DNA of 18,181 nt from CAMEON01 sp045577755 (lineage in GTDB: Bacteria > Bacillota > Clostridia > Oscillospirales > CAG-272): contig JAZNJA010000078.1 in assembly GCA_045577755.1 (NCBI GenBank), positions 1 to 18,181 of the forward strand, read 5' to 3'. The notes below the pieces were generated by a model. That model did not search any database, was not told the origin of the DNA, and worked only from the letters and a program-made list of their open reading frames with translations. The position numbers and the translations under genes are program-made. Positions within the stretch are counted from its first letter, which is position 1, and each line of letters begins with the position of its first letter. Positions 1 to 7,661 of this stretch are shown here, piece after piece.

Positions 1-100
1 CAGGGCCGCCCCTACAGGCGTATTTCTTTGTTTGACAATAACTTTTCGGGTTTTAAATTATTATAAGGCGGTTTGTAGGGGCGACCCTATGTGGTCGCCC
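1..100. repeat. Pair of inverted GC-rich intergenic repeat units
   Basis: The 10-mer TGTAGGGGCG lies on the + strand at 74-83 and inverted at 7-16. The right unit continues into a hairpin, GGGCGACC (79-86) / GGTCGCCC (93-100), with a 6-nt loop. The left unit is cut by the window edge, and its GGGCCGCCCC suggests an equivalent hairpin extending leftward. I recall similar TGTAGGGGCG-plus-palindrome units as dispersed intergenic repeats in clostridial genomes, but this was not checked by a search. The right unit would be transcribed in the leader of the downstream metallophosphoesterase gene. Confidence 0.6.
32..59 (+). promoter_or_regulatory. Candidate sigma-A promoter for the metallophosphoesterase gene
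   Basis: A perfect -35 TTGACA (32-37) is followed after 16 nt by TAAATT (54-59), a fair -10. It sits between the two repeat units in AT-rich DNA and implies a leader of about 140 nt that contains the 79-100 hairpin. The -10 match is imperfect, so confidence is moderate. Confidence 0.45.
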
Positions 101-205
101 GTTACCCCAAAAATGCATTTCCCATCCGTCAAACAGTTCGCTAAACCCAAATTTGAAGCATTTTACGATCGCTTAATGCGGAATTCTTTGAAAGGAGCCC
201 ACGCC

Positions 206-958
206 GTGTCTATCTTCGTTATGGGAGATCTCCATCTTTCCACCAATCAGTCCACCAACAAATCCATGGAAAAATTCGGCAAGCGCTGGCTGGGCTACAC
301 CGAAAAGATCCGCAAAAACTGGGAGGCCGTGGTCACTCCCGCGGACACCGTGGTCATCCCCGGGGACATTTCCTGGGCCATGAAGCTGGAGGAGGCCTTG
401 CCCGATTTCAGGTTCATCGAGTCCCTCCCCGGCACCAAGCTCATTGGCAAGGGCAACCACGATTTCTGGTGGAACACGGGCGCCAAAATGAACGCTTTTT
501 TTGAGGAGAATCATATCGAATCGGTGAAGATCCTCAACAATAACGCCTATTTGGTGGAAAACCAAGTCCTCTGCGGTACCCGCGGGTGGTTTCTGGAGGA
601 GCGCCAACAGGTGACGGTCGGATCGGTGGATTATGAGAAGATCATCAACCGCGAGGTCATCCGTCTGAGGCTCTCCCTGGACAGTGCCGTTGCCCTGCAA
701 AAGGAATGCGAGGATCAGAAAGGCTTTACGCCCCCCGTTTCGGTGTTTCTCCACTTCCCTCCCGTCTGGCTGGATTTCATCTGCCGCCCCTTCGTGGACA
801 CCCTCCACGAATACGGCGATCCTCCCTGCTATTTCGGGCATATCCACGGTATGTACAACGCCCCCAAGGAGTTCGGCTTCGAGGGCATCCCCATGCGCCT
901 GATCTCCTCCGACGCCATGGATTTCACCCTCTACCGCCTCCCCGCGGTTGAAAGCTGA
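206..958 (+). CDS. Metallophosphoesterase (calcineurin-like, 250 aa)
   Basis: Predicted dinuclear-metal phosphoesterase. All blocks of the calcineurin-like fold are present in order: GDLH (7-10), GDISW (53-57), GNHD (83-86), a lone His in FLHFPP (183) and GHIHG (211-215). These supply the Asp, His and Asn ligands for two metal ions. There is no signal peptide or membrane segment, so it should be cytosolic. The frame is open back to position 32, but that part runs through repeat DNA. The GTG at 206 has AAAGGAG at 191-197, 8 nt upstream, and starts just before the first metal motif, so it is the chosen start. The length suits the compact clostridial phosphohydrolases of this fold. The substrate cannot be told from sequence. 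It is a single-gene unit, since tig downstream has its own promoter. Confidence 0.87.
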   Translation: MSIFVMGDLHLSTNQSTNKSMEKFGKRWLGYTEKIRKNWEAVVTPADTVVIPGDISWAMKLEEALPDFRFIESLPGTKLIGKGNHDFWWNTGAKMNAFFEENHIESVKILNNNAYLVENQVLCGTRGWFLEERQQVTVGSVDYEKIINREVIRLRLSLDSAVALQKECEDQKGFTPPVSVFLHFPPVWLDFICRPFVDTLHEYGDPPCYFGHIHGMYNAPKEFGFEGIPMRLISSDAMDFTLYRLPAVES

Positions 959-1009
959 ATCCCTCTCCCGTATTTGTGATATTTGCACAAAAGTACCATC
1001 GCTTCCTAT

Positions 1010-1032
1010 GTGACTTTCGTCACGCGACGAAA
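1010..1032. promoter_or_regulatory. Overlapping inverted repeats upstream of the tig promoter
   Basis: Two mutually exclusive perfect inverted repeats overlap here: GTGAC-TTTC-GTCAC (1010-1023) and TTTCGTC-ACGC-GACGAAA (1015-1032). They end 21 nt before the tig -35 box. No T-run follows, so this is a poor terminator for the preceding gene. A DNA-binding site acting on tig is possible but unproven. Confidence 0.35.
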
Positions 1033-1053
1033 TGGGAAAATTCGTAAAAACTC

Positions 1054-1082
1054 TTGACAAAATTACAAAAAACAGATAAAAT
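1054..1082 (+). promoter_or_regulatory. Sigma-A promoter of tig
   Basis: A consensus -35 TTGACA (1054-1059) is followed by an exact 17-nt spacer and the -10 TAAAAT (1077-1082). Transcription should start near 1089, giving a leader of about 70 nt before the tig start. This is one of the best promoter matches in the window and fits a highly expressed chaperone. Confidence 0.85.
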
Positions 1083-1159
1083 ATACTGTGAATGTAAATG
1101 GGGGCAGTATGTCCAATTGGGATCATCCACCCCTCAACAAAAGAAAGGAATCATCAAAC

Positions 1160-2455
1160 ATGAGTCTGATCAAAGCAGAAAAGGCCGAGAAGAGCGCAAT
1201 GATCCTGGAGTTCTCCGTGGATAAGGAGACCTTCGACAAGGCCGTCAGCAAGGTTTACCGTCAGCAGGTGGGCAAGATCAACGTCCCCAGCTTCCGTAAG
1301 GGCAAGGCCCCCCGTTCCGTCATCGAGCGTATGTACGGTAAGGGTATTTTCTGGGAGGATGCCGCTAACGAGCTGCTTCCCGACGCCTACGAGGCAGCAC
1401 TGAACGAGTCCGGTGTCAAGCCCGTGGGCCGCGCCGAGTTCGATATCACCAGCATTGACGACAACGGTATCGTCTTCACCGCTACCGTTCCCGTGAAGCC
1501 CGCCGTGGAGATCGAGGGCTACAAGGGCATTGAGGCCGCCAAGGTCGTGGATCCCGCAACCGACGTTGAGATCGACAACGAGATCAAGATCATCCGCGAG
1601 CGCAACAGCCGCGAGACCGAGATCACCGACGAGACCCCTGCCGAGAATGGTGACTCCACCAAGATCGACTTCGAGGGCTTCGTGGACGGCGTCGCTTTCG
1701 AGGGCGGCAAGGGCGAGGACTACAATCTGAAGCTGGGCTCCGGCTCCTTCATCCCCGGCTTTGAGGAGCAGATCGTCGGTCACAAGATCGGTGAGAGCTT
1801 CGACGTCAACGTCACCTTCCCCGAGGAGTACCACGCCAAGGAGCTTGCCGGTAAGGCCGCTACCTTCAAGGTCACCCTGAAGGCCATCACCCACATCGAG
1901 CTGCCCGAGCTGGACGACGACTTCGCCAAGGACGTCTCCGAGTTCGACACCTTCGCCGAGTACCGCGCTGACGTGGAGGCCAAGATCCTGAAGCGCCACG
2001 AGTCCGCCGCCGAGTCCGTCTACGAGGAGACCATCGTCAAGGCTCTCAACGAGAAGCTGGCCGGTGAGGAGATCCCCGAGGCTATGTACGAGGCCGAGTG
2101 CGAGAACCTGCTCCGCGACTACGACAACCGTCTCCGTATGCAGGGTCTGGATCTGAACACCTACTTCAAGTACACCGGCATGACCCTGGAGGCTATGCGC
2201 GAGCAGATGCGTCCTCAGGCCGAGTCCTTCGTCAAGACCCGTCTGGCCCTGGAGAAGATCGCTGACCTGGAGAACCTGACCGCAACCGAGGAGGAGATCG
2301 AGGCCGAGTACACCCGCTTGGCCGAGGATTACCAGATGGAGGCCGAGCAGGTCAAGGGCATGATCCCCGCCGAGTCCGTCGCTGAGGATCTCCGCGTCAA
2401 GGCTGCTATGGAGCTGGTCAAGGCCAACACCGTGGCTCCCGCTACTGCCGAGTAA
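1160..2455 (+). CDS. tig: Trigger factor, ribosome-associated chaperone and prolyl isomerase
   Basis: Trigger factor binds at the ribosomal exit tunnel and protects nascent chains in the cytosol. The 431-aa length is typical. The N-terminal ribosome-binding signature FRKGKAPR is at 45-52. An FKBP-type isomerase domain follows at about 150-245, with conserved features such as IDFEGFVDG and the GSFIPGFEEQIVG segment. The helical C-terminal substrate-cradling domain fills the rest. The frame is open from 1088, but the ATG at 1160 has AAAGGA about 10 nt upstream and gives the family's normal N terminus; the extra 24 residues upstream would lie almost at the transcription start. Codon use is strongly biased, as expected for high expression. 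The gene lies upstream of clpP-clpX, the classical order, but is separated from them by a likely terminator. Confidence 0.97.
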   Translation: MSLIKAEKAEKSAMILEFSVDKETFDKAVSKVYRQQVGKINVPSFRKGKAPRSVIERMYGKGIFWEDAANELLPDAYEAALNESGVKPVGRAEFDITSIDDNGIVFTATVPVKPAVEIEGYKGIEAAKVVDPATDVEIDNEIKIIRERNSRETEITDETPAENGDSTKIDFEGFVDGVAFEGGKGEDYNLKLGSGSFIPGFEEQIVGHKIGESFDVNVTFPEEYHAKELAGKAATFKVTLKAITHIELPELDDDFAKDVSEFDTFAEYRADVEAKILKRHESAAESVYEETIVKALNEKLAGEEIPEAMYEAECENLLRDYDNRLRMQGLDLNTYFKYTGMTLEAMREQMRPQAESFVKTRLALEKIADLENLTATEEEIEAEYTRLAEDYQMEAEQVKGMIPAESVAEDLRVKAAMELVKANTVAPATAE

Positions 2456-2531
2456 TCAACCAACCGCGGAGATTCCCTTCCGCAAAAACGCTTGCCGCGG
2501 TCAGCCCAGAGCCGGCCGCGGCATACTTTTC

Positions 2532-2568
2532 AAAATCACTCGGGGTTTCCGTCCCCTTTTGATTTTTT
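2532..2568 (+). terminator. Probable intrinsic terminator after tig
   Basis: AAAATCA (2532-2538) pairs with TGATTTT (2560-2566), and GGGG (2542-2545) pairs with CCCC (2553-2556). The two stems are separated by a 3x3 internal loop, and a run of six T ends at 2568. It lies 77 nt after the tig stop. The rest of the 2456-2636 spacer holds several CCGCGG-containing inverted repeats and no recognisable gene. A promoter for clpP must lie between here and 2637 unless readthrough feeds it, but I see no good match. Confidence 0.6.
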
Positions 2569-2636
2569 CCCGCTTTATGGGGCAGAATACAGGTATGCTC
2601 CATACAATGAAACTAAAAGAATGTGAGGTAACCAAC

Positions 2637-3257
2637 ATGATGAATGATCTGTACAACACGGGTATGCCCCGGTCTTACCTCGTTCCCACCGTGGTCGAGC
2701 AGACCGGCCGCGGCGAGCGCGCCTACGATATCTACTCCCGTCTGCTCAACGACCGCATCATTTTTCTGTCGGATGAGGTCAACGACGCCACCGCCTCCCT
2801 GGTGGTTGCCCAGCTCCTTTTCCTGGAGGCACAGGATCCCGACAAGGATATTTCCTTCTATATCAACAGCCCCGGCGGATCCGTCACCGCGGGTATGGCC
2901 ATCTACGACACTATGAACTTCATCAAGTGGGACGTGGCCACCATCTGCATCGGGAAGGCCGCCTCCATGGGCGCCTTCCTGCTCTCCGCAGGCGCCAAGG
3001 GCAAGCGGATCGCCCTGCCCCACAGCGAGATCATGATCCACCAGCCTCTGGGCGGCGCCCAGGGTCAGGCCTCGGATATCAAGATCCGTGCCGACCTCAT
3101 CCTCCGTACGAGAGATATGCTCAACAAGATCCTGGCCGAGAATACCGGTAAGACCATCGAGCAGATCGAGCGCGACACTGACCGCGATAACTTCATGACC
3201 GCCCAGCAGGCTCTGGAGTACGGTCTGATCGACAAGATCTACACCCACCGCGACTAA
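2637..3257 (+). CDS. clpP: ATP-dependent Clp protease proteolytic subunit
   Basis: ClpP forms the double-heptamer serine protease barrel that degrades proteins unfolded by ClpX or ClpC. The protein is 206 aa, typical of the family. Visible signatures are NSPGGSVTAGMAIYD (77-91), the catalytic Ser110 in KAASMGAF, His135 in MIHQPLGG, and the conserved Asp near 184 in DTDRDNFM, so the triad is complete. The frame is open from 2559, but upstream codons overlap the terminator. The ATG at 2637 has GAGG 8 nt upstream and gives the standard N terminus; a second ATG follows immediately. clpX starts 22 nt after the stop, so the two are co-transcribed. I found no CtsR heptad repeat or CIRCE element upstream. 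Confidence 0.97.
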   Translation: MMNDLYNTGMPRSYLVPTVVEQTGRGERAYDIYSRLLNDRIIFLSDEVNDATASLVVAQLLFLEAQDPDKDISFYINSPGGSVTAGMAIYDTMNFIKWDVATICIGKAASMGAFLLSAGAKGKRIALPHSEIMIHQPLGGAQGQASDIKIRADLILRTRDMLNKILAENTGKTIEQIERDTDRDNFMTAQQALEYGLIDKIYTHRD

Positions 3258-3279
3258 TTCCACGAAAGGAAGCCCTATC

Positions 3280-4695
3280 ATGTCCAATACAACCAGTCGC
3301 GGCGGCGGTAAGAATCAGAATCTCCATTTCTGCTCCTTCTGCGGCCGCAACGAGAACCAGGTCAACTTCCTCATCCCCTCCTCCACGGGCGCGTATATTT
3401 GCGACTACTGCGTGGATGCCTGCTCGGATCTCATCGACGAGGCTATGGGTAACACGCATAGCGGCTCGGCCAACTTCGGTGAGCTGAGCCTGGCGACTCT
3501 TCCCCGCCCCAAGCAGATCAAGGAGGCTCTGGACGAGTACGTCATTGGCCAGGACGAGGCCAAGGTGGCGCTCTCGGTAGCGGTCTACAACCACTACAAG
3601 CGAATCCTCACCAAGACCCCCAAGAGGAAGGGCAAAAAGAAGACCGACAACGATCCCGCCGAGGACTACATGGAGGCCCTCCGCGAGGTGGATATCCAGA
3701 AGTCCAACGTGCTTCTCCTGGGTCCCACGGGCGTTGGTAAGACCTACCTGGCCCAAACCCTGGCCAAGACCCTGCAGGTCCCCTTCGCCATCGCTGATGC
3801 CACTACCCTCACCGAAGCCGGCTACGTGGGCGAGGACGTGGAGAATATCCTCCTACGTCTGATCCAGGCTGCCGACTTTGATATCGAGCTGGCCGAGCGA
3901 GGCATTATCTATATTGACGAGATCGACAAGATCGCCCGCAAGAGCGAGAATCGTTCCATCACCCGCGACGTGTCGGGCGAGGGCGTTCAGCAGGCTCTTC
4001 TGAAGATCCTGGAGGGTACCACGGCCAACGTGCCTCCTCAGGGCGGCCGCAAGCACCCCAATCAGGAGTTTCTGCACATCAATACCGAGAATATCCTCTT
4101 CATCTGCGGCGGCGCCTTTGACGGTCTGTCTCAGATCATCGAAAAGCGTGAGGGCGGTACCACCGTTGGCTTCGGTGGCTCCATCCGCACCAAATCCGAG
4201 CGGGTCCAAAGCGGCGTATTCAAGGACGTTGTCCCCCACGATATCGTCAAATTCGGTCTCATCCCCGAGCTGGTAGGCCGTCTGCCCGTTATCGTCACCC
4301 TGAACGACCTGGACCGCGACGCCCTCATCCGCATTCTCTCCGAGCCCAAGAACGCCGTCATCAAACAGTATATGAAGCTCTTCGGGCTGGACCACGTCCG
4401 TCTGGTCTTCGAGGACGATGCTCTGGAGGCCATCGCCGAGGAGGCTCTCGCCCGCAACACGGGTGCCCGAGGCCTTCGCGCCATCATGGAGCAGTTCATG
4501 ATGAAGCTCATGTACGAGCTGCCCTCTGATGAGCTGGCCGAGACCGTCACCATCACCCGCGCCTTCATCAAGGGAGAGGCCGATGCCGTGATCTCTCACA
4601 GAGCTCCCGCCCTTCCCGCCCCCGAGGCTCCCGTTCTCCCCGAGGACACCGTCCCCGCAAATCCCGCTCCCACCGGCGAGATCACCGCCGAGTAA
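3280..4695 (+). CDS. clpX: ATP-dependent Clp protease ATP-binding subunit
   Basis: ClpX is the hexameric AAA+ unfoldase that feeds substrates to ClpP. The N-terminal zinc-binding domain has Cys18, Cys21, Cys41 and Cys44. Walker A GPTGVGKT is at 148-155, the pore loop GYVG at 181-184, Walker B IIYIDEID around 209-216, the RKH loop at 257-259, the ClpP-docking tripeptide VGF at 296-298 (IGF in E. coli), and the sensor/arginine region includes LVGRLP at 331-336. The ATG at 3280 has GAAAGGA about 9 nt upstream. At 471 aa it is roughly 45 residues longer than usual because of an Ala/Pro/Glu-rich C-terminal tail that looks disordered. The gene lies in an operon with clpP before it and a purA homologue 31 nt after it. 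Confidence 0.97.
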   Translation: MSNTTSRGGGKNQNLHFCSFCGRNENQVNFLIPSSTGAYICDYCVDACSDLIDEAMGNTHSGSANFGELSLATLPRPKQIKEALDEYVIGQDEAKVALSVAVYNHYKRILTKTPKRKGKKKTDNDPAEDYMEALREVDIQKSNVLLLGPTGVGKTYLAQTLAKTLQVPFAIADATTLTEAGYVGEDVENILLRLIQAADFDIELAERGIIYIDEIDKIARKSENRSITRDVSGEGVQQALLKILEGTTANVPPQGGRKHPNQEFLHINTENILFICGGAFDGLSQIIEKREGGTTVGFGGSIRTKSERVQSGVFKDVVPHDIVKFGLIPELVGRLPVIVTLNDLDRDALIRILSEPKNAVIKQYMKLFGLDHVRLVFEDDALEAIAEEALARNTGARGLRAIMEQFMMKLMYELPSDELAETVTITRAFIKGEADAVISHRAPALPAPEAPVLPEDTVPANPAPTGEITAE

Positions 4696-4726
4696 GCATC
4701 CAACCCGAAAGGAATTCCAAATCAAC

Positions 4727-5992
4727 ATGTTAACCGCTATCGTTGGTATCAACTGGGGCGACGAGGGCAAGGGCCGTATGGTGGACCTGCTCTCCGGCGA
4801 CCAGCAGATCGTTGTCCGTTACCAGGGCGACCACAGCTCGGAGCACACCATCGTTACCGAACAGGGCCGCTTTGTTCTGAATCTTCTTCCCGCCGGTATC
4901 CTCCGCCCCGACGTTGTCTGCGTCATGGGCAACGGCATGGCTATTGACCCCGCTCATCTGGAGTCCGAGATCGCATCCCTGCTGGAGCGTGGCATTCTCG
5001 TCTCCCCCGACCGCTTGAAAATCTCTGACCGTGCCCCCGTGATCCTTCCCTACCACATCGCCACCGAGCAGTACGAGCTGAAGCGACAGGGTACCGACGC
5101 CCGCCGCTCCTGCGGTGTTTCCGCCGTATACGGCGACAGAGCCTTGAATCTCGCTCTCCGCATGGGGGATCTGCTCCACCCCGATTACCTCCGCGCCCGC
5201 CTGGAAAAGGTACTGAGCTACAAGAATGCCGTCATCCGCGGCGTATACGGTGGCGAGCCCGTCACCGTGGATGAGGTAGCGTCCTACGCCCTCCGCTACG
5301 GTGAGGTGTTCCGTGACTATATCTGCGACACAGGCATCTATCTGAGCGAGGCTGCCGCACAGGGCATGAACATCCTCTTTGAGGCCCCTCAGGGTGCCCT
5401 CCGTGACGTGGAGTTCGGCGTGTACCCTTACACCTGCTCCGCCTCTACCCTGGCGGCCTACGCCACCGTAGGCGGCGGTGTGCCCGGCCTGAAGCTGGAC
5501 CATACCGTGGGTGTGCTGAAATCCTTCTCCTCTATGGTGGGCGACGGTCCCTTTGTCTCGGAGCTCTTCGGTGAGGACGCAGACCATCTCATGGAGACCG
5601 GTAACGAGGCCGCCGAGAAGATCAGTCACGTCCATCGCATCGGTGCCTTTGACGCCGTTGCCTCCCGCTACGGTGTAGAGCTGCAGGGCGCAAGCGAGCT
5701 GGCGCTGACCAAGCTGGATACCCTGTCCTATCTGGATTCCATCCCGGTCTGCGTGGCTTACGAGATCGACGGTATCCGCACCAAGCACTTCCCCGTTGGA
5801 GCTGATCTGGAGCGAGCCAAGCCTGTCATCGAGTATGTGGAAGGCTGGAAGACCGACATCTCCGAATGCCGTAATCCCGCCGATCTTCCCGTGGGCGCGT
5901 TGACCTACGTCAAGTACATCGAGCATCTGGTCGGATGCCACATTTCCTACGTTTCCGTGGGCGCCGAGCGGGAATCCTTTATCCGTCTCTGA
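4727..5992 (+). CDS. purA: Divergent adenylosuccinate synthetase homologue (PurA family, 421 aa)
   Basis: PurA makes adenylosuccinate from IMP, aspartate and GTP, the first committed step to AMP. Homology is clear along the full length. The catalytic loop WGDEGKG (Asp12, Lys15), catalytic His40, Gln222 of FEAPQG, the guanine-binding TKLD (328-331) and the C-terminal SVGAER are all present. Several hallmark substrate motifs are altered, however. GGxNAGHT reads GDHSSEHT (34-41), the TTxxGIGP motif reads RRSCGVSA (126-133), and the aspartate-binding TTGRxRR loop reads KISHVHR (298-304) before IGAFDAV. Most IMP- and aspartate-contacting residues of the E. coli enzyme are therefore not conserved. 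The frame is intact and codon use matches the neighbours, so it is not a decayed gene. It may be a specialised paralogue with a different substrate. The symbol denotes family only. AAAGGA lies 13 nt before the ATG, and the gene is co-transcribed with clpX. Confidence 0.85.
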   Translation: MLTAIVGINWGDEGKGRMVDLLSGDQQIVVRYQGDHSSEHTIVTEQGRFVLNLLPAGILRPDVVCVMGNGMAIDPAHLESEIASLLERGILVSPDRLKISDRAPVILPYHIATEQYELKRQGTDARRSCGVSAVYGDRALNLALRMGDLLHPDYLRARLEKVLSYKNAVIRGVYGGEPVTVDEVASYALRYGEVFRDYICDTGIYLSEAAAQGMNILFEAPQGALRDVEFGVYPYTCSASTLAAYATVGGGVPGLKLDHTVGVLKSFSSMVGDGPFVSELFGEDADHLMETGNEAAEKISHVHRIGAFDAVASRYGVELQGASELALTKLDTLSYLDSIPVCVAYEIDGIRTKHFPVGADLERAKPVIEYVEGWKTDISECRNPADLPVGALTYVKYIEHLVGCHISYVSVGAERESFIRL

Positions 5993-6002
5993 CATATTTT
6001 TC

Positions 6003-6031
6003 GCGGCAGGCTTCGGTCTGCCGCTTTTTTT
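6003..6031 (+). terminator. Intrinsic terminator of the clpP-clpX-purA operon
   Basis: A 9-bp stem, GCGGCAGGC / GTCTGCCGC with one G-T pair, is capped by a TTCG tetraloop closed by C-G. A run of seven T follows. It begins 10 nt after the purA stop codon. Confidence 0.92.
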
Positions 6032-6062
6032 CTTTCTTCTGATTATTTTTTCAAAAAGTCTA

Positions 6063-6091
6063 TTGCAATTCTGAGGAAAGTATGATATAAT
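6063..6091 (+). promoter_or_regulatory. Sigma-A promoter (extended -10) of the lipoprotein gene
   Basis: The -35 TTGCAA (6063-6068), a 17-nt spacer and a perfect TATAAT (6086-6091) with TG one base upstream (6083-6084) form a strong extended -10 promoter. It starts right after the preceding terminator, so the downstream gene is an independent transcription unit. Confidence 0.88.
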
Positions 6092-6101
6092 AAGGTAAAT
6101 A

Positions 6102-6117
6102 TGACCGTACGCGGTCA
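6102..6117. promoter_or_regulatory. 16-bp inverted repeat at the transcript start, candidate operator
   Basis: TGACCG-TACG-CGGTCA is a perfect 6-bp inverted repeat around a 4-base centre. It starts 10 nt after the -10 box, at about +4 to +20 of the predicted transcript. That position suits a repressor operator. It could also fold as a small 5' hairpin in the mRNA. Confidence 0.5.
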
Positions 6118-6137
6118 AATACTGTTTGGAGGATATT

Positions 6138-7631
6138 ATGCTGAAGAAAACCCTTTGCGTGCTTCTGGCGTCTCTGATGCTGCTCGCGACCCTGGCTTCT
6201 TGCGGTACGACCAATGAGCCCAGCTCCGAAACTCAGGCCCAGACCCAGGCAGGCACCAACCAAGAAGAGGAGACCCGTGAGACCCTGGACGTTCCCGACA
6301 CCCGCTTCGACGGCAAAGAGCTTTGCTTCCTGACCCGTGACGAGTCCGAGTGGAGTACTCTTGAGATCTTCGCCGATAATCAGACCACCGAGTCTGACAA
6401 CATCAGTAACGCCGTTTTCGAGAGAAACGACCGTATTCTGCAGAACTACGGTGTTACCATCACCGAGCTGAAGAAGGTCACCAGTGAGCATCACGGTACC
6501 CTGACCAACGAGGTTTCCGCTCCTACCGGCGACTTCATGGCCGTCGTGACCAACACCTCCGGCTCTGCCGGCTTCGCTACCAACGGTTACCTGTGGAATC
6601 TGAATTCCGATGACGTTGAGTTCATGGATTTCGAGAAGCCCTGGTGGGACAACAACATGGCTGAGGGTATGTCTATTGACGGCCGCCTGTATTTCGCTAC
6701 CGGCGATCTTCTGACCTCGGACAACGACGCAACCTTCTGCATCCTGTTCAACAAGCAGATCGTTGTGGATTGCCAGATCCCCGACCTCTACGCTCTGGTC
6801 GAGAATGGCACCTGGACCATGGATACCTTCTACGAGTTCGAGCAGCAGGCCGTTCAGGACAAGAACGGTGACGGCAAGCTCACCTATGACAGCGACATCG
6901 CCGGCTTCGCCTACACCGGTGACGTTCCCTACTGCGTGCTGTTCGGCGGCGGCGTCACCATGTGCACCAAGGATGAGACCGATGCTCCCATCTATGAGCT
7001 GGACGTTGAGCTGGCCCAGAACATCGCCGATAAGGGTAAGCTTCTCTTCTCCAAGGATCACACCATCGACATGAACGCCACCGTCAACTCCGGCGGCATC
7101 ACCATGTACGAGTGCGGCCAGAAGACCTTCGGTGAGGGTCACGCCCTGTTCATGGGCGAGGTCATGCAGTGCGTAACCCGTCTGCGCGGCTTTGAGGCTG
7201 ACTTCGGTATTCTGCCCTATCCCAAGTACAACCAGGAGCAGGCTGACTACTACTCCATGATGCACTTCACCGCTTCCTGCGTCTCCATCCCCAGAAGCGT
7301 CAGCGGCGACGACCTGATCATGGTCAACTCCATGATCGAGGCTATGGCTTACCACTCTGTGGATACCCTGACCGAGCAGTACTACGAGATCAACCTGAAG
7401 ACCAAGGGCGCTAAGGACGAGCAGTCCGGCCCCATGATCGACAAGATCCTCTCTTCCCGTGTGTGCGACCTGGCCTACTACTATCAGTGGGGCAGCAACG
7501 CCTTCGGCAGCCTGGCCGCCTGCCTCCTGCCCACCGGCGGTAAGTCTGTTTCCTCTCAGAACAAGCGCTTCAAGCAGTCCATCGAGAGAAGCATCAAGAT
7601 GCTGATCGAGGACATGGAGGATTTCGATTGA
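6138..7631 (+). CDS. Extracellular solute-binding lipoprotein (ABC-transporter type, 497 aa)
   Basis: A type II signal peptide is clear: a Lys-Lys start, a hydrophobic core and the lipobox Leu-Ala-Ser-Cys with lipidated Cys22. A Thr/Gln/Glu-rich linker (about 23-45) then leads to the globular domain. The length and body features (for example FDGKELCFLTR, the NGTWTMDTFYEF segment, and a DKNGDGKLT-like acidic turn) resemble clostridial family 1 solute-binding proteins, which usually take sugars or oligosaccharides. The substrate is not assignable. The frame opens at a TTG (6126), but GGAGG at 6128-6132 serves the ATG at 6138, which gives the canonical signal peptide. No permease or ATPase gene is nearby, and the unit has its own promoter and terminator, so its transporter partners must be encoded elsewhere. 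Confidence 0.85.
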   Translation: MLKKTLCVLLASLMLLATLASCGTTNEPSSETQAQTQAGTNQEEETRETLDVPDTRFDGKELCFLTRDESEWSTLEIFADNQTTESDNISNAVFERNDRILQNYGVTITELKKVTSEHHGTLTNEVSAPTGDFMAVVTNTSGSAGFATNGYLWNLNSDDVEFMDFEKPWWDNNMAEGMSIDGRLYFATGDLLTSDNDATFCILFNKQIVVDCQIPDLYALVENGTWTMDTFYEFEQQAVQDKNGDGKLTYDSDIAGFAYTGDVPYCVLFGGGVTMCTKDETDAPIYELDVELAQNIADKGKLLFSKDHTIDMNATVNSGGITMYECGQKTFGEGHALFMGEVMQCVTRLRGFEADFGILPYPKYNQEQADYYSMMHFTASCVSIPRSVSGDDLIMVNSMIEAMAYHSVDTLTEQYYEINLKTKGAKDEQSGPMIDKILSSRVCDLAYYYQWGSNAFGSLAACLLPTGGKSVSSQNKRFKQSIERSIKMLIEDMEDFD

Positions 7632-7661
7632 TCGGGATCCTGCCGCTTTGAAACGGTAAGC

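Noticed and set aside
2456..2636. CtsR or CIRCE operator upstream of clpP
   Set aside because: I looked for GGTCAAA-type heptads and for TTAGCACTC/GAGTGCTAA arms and found neither; only GC-rich inverted repeats and a terminator are present.
4727..5992. PurZ (diaminopurine pathway) identity for the PurA homologue
   Set aside because: PurZ replaces the catalytic Asp of the WGDEGKG loop, which is present here, and there is no phage context.
4730..6214. 494-codon open frame on the - strand over purA
   Set aside because: Antisense shadow of purA with the same low-complexity composition; it also crosses a terminator and a promoter.
6060..7355. 431-codon open frame on the - strand over the lipoprotein gene
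   Set aside because: Antisense shadow; the + strand frame has a lipobox, a ribosome binding site, a promoter and a terminator.
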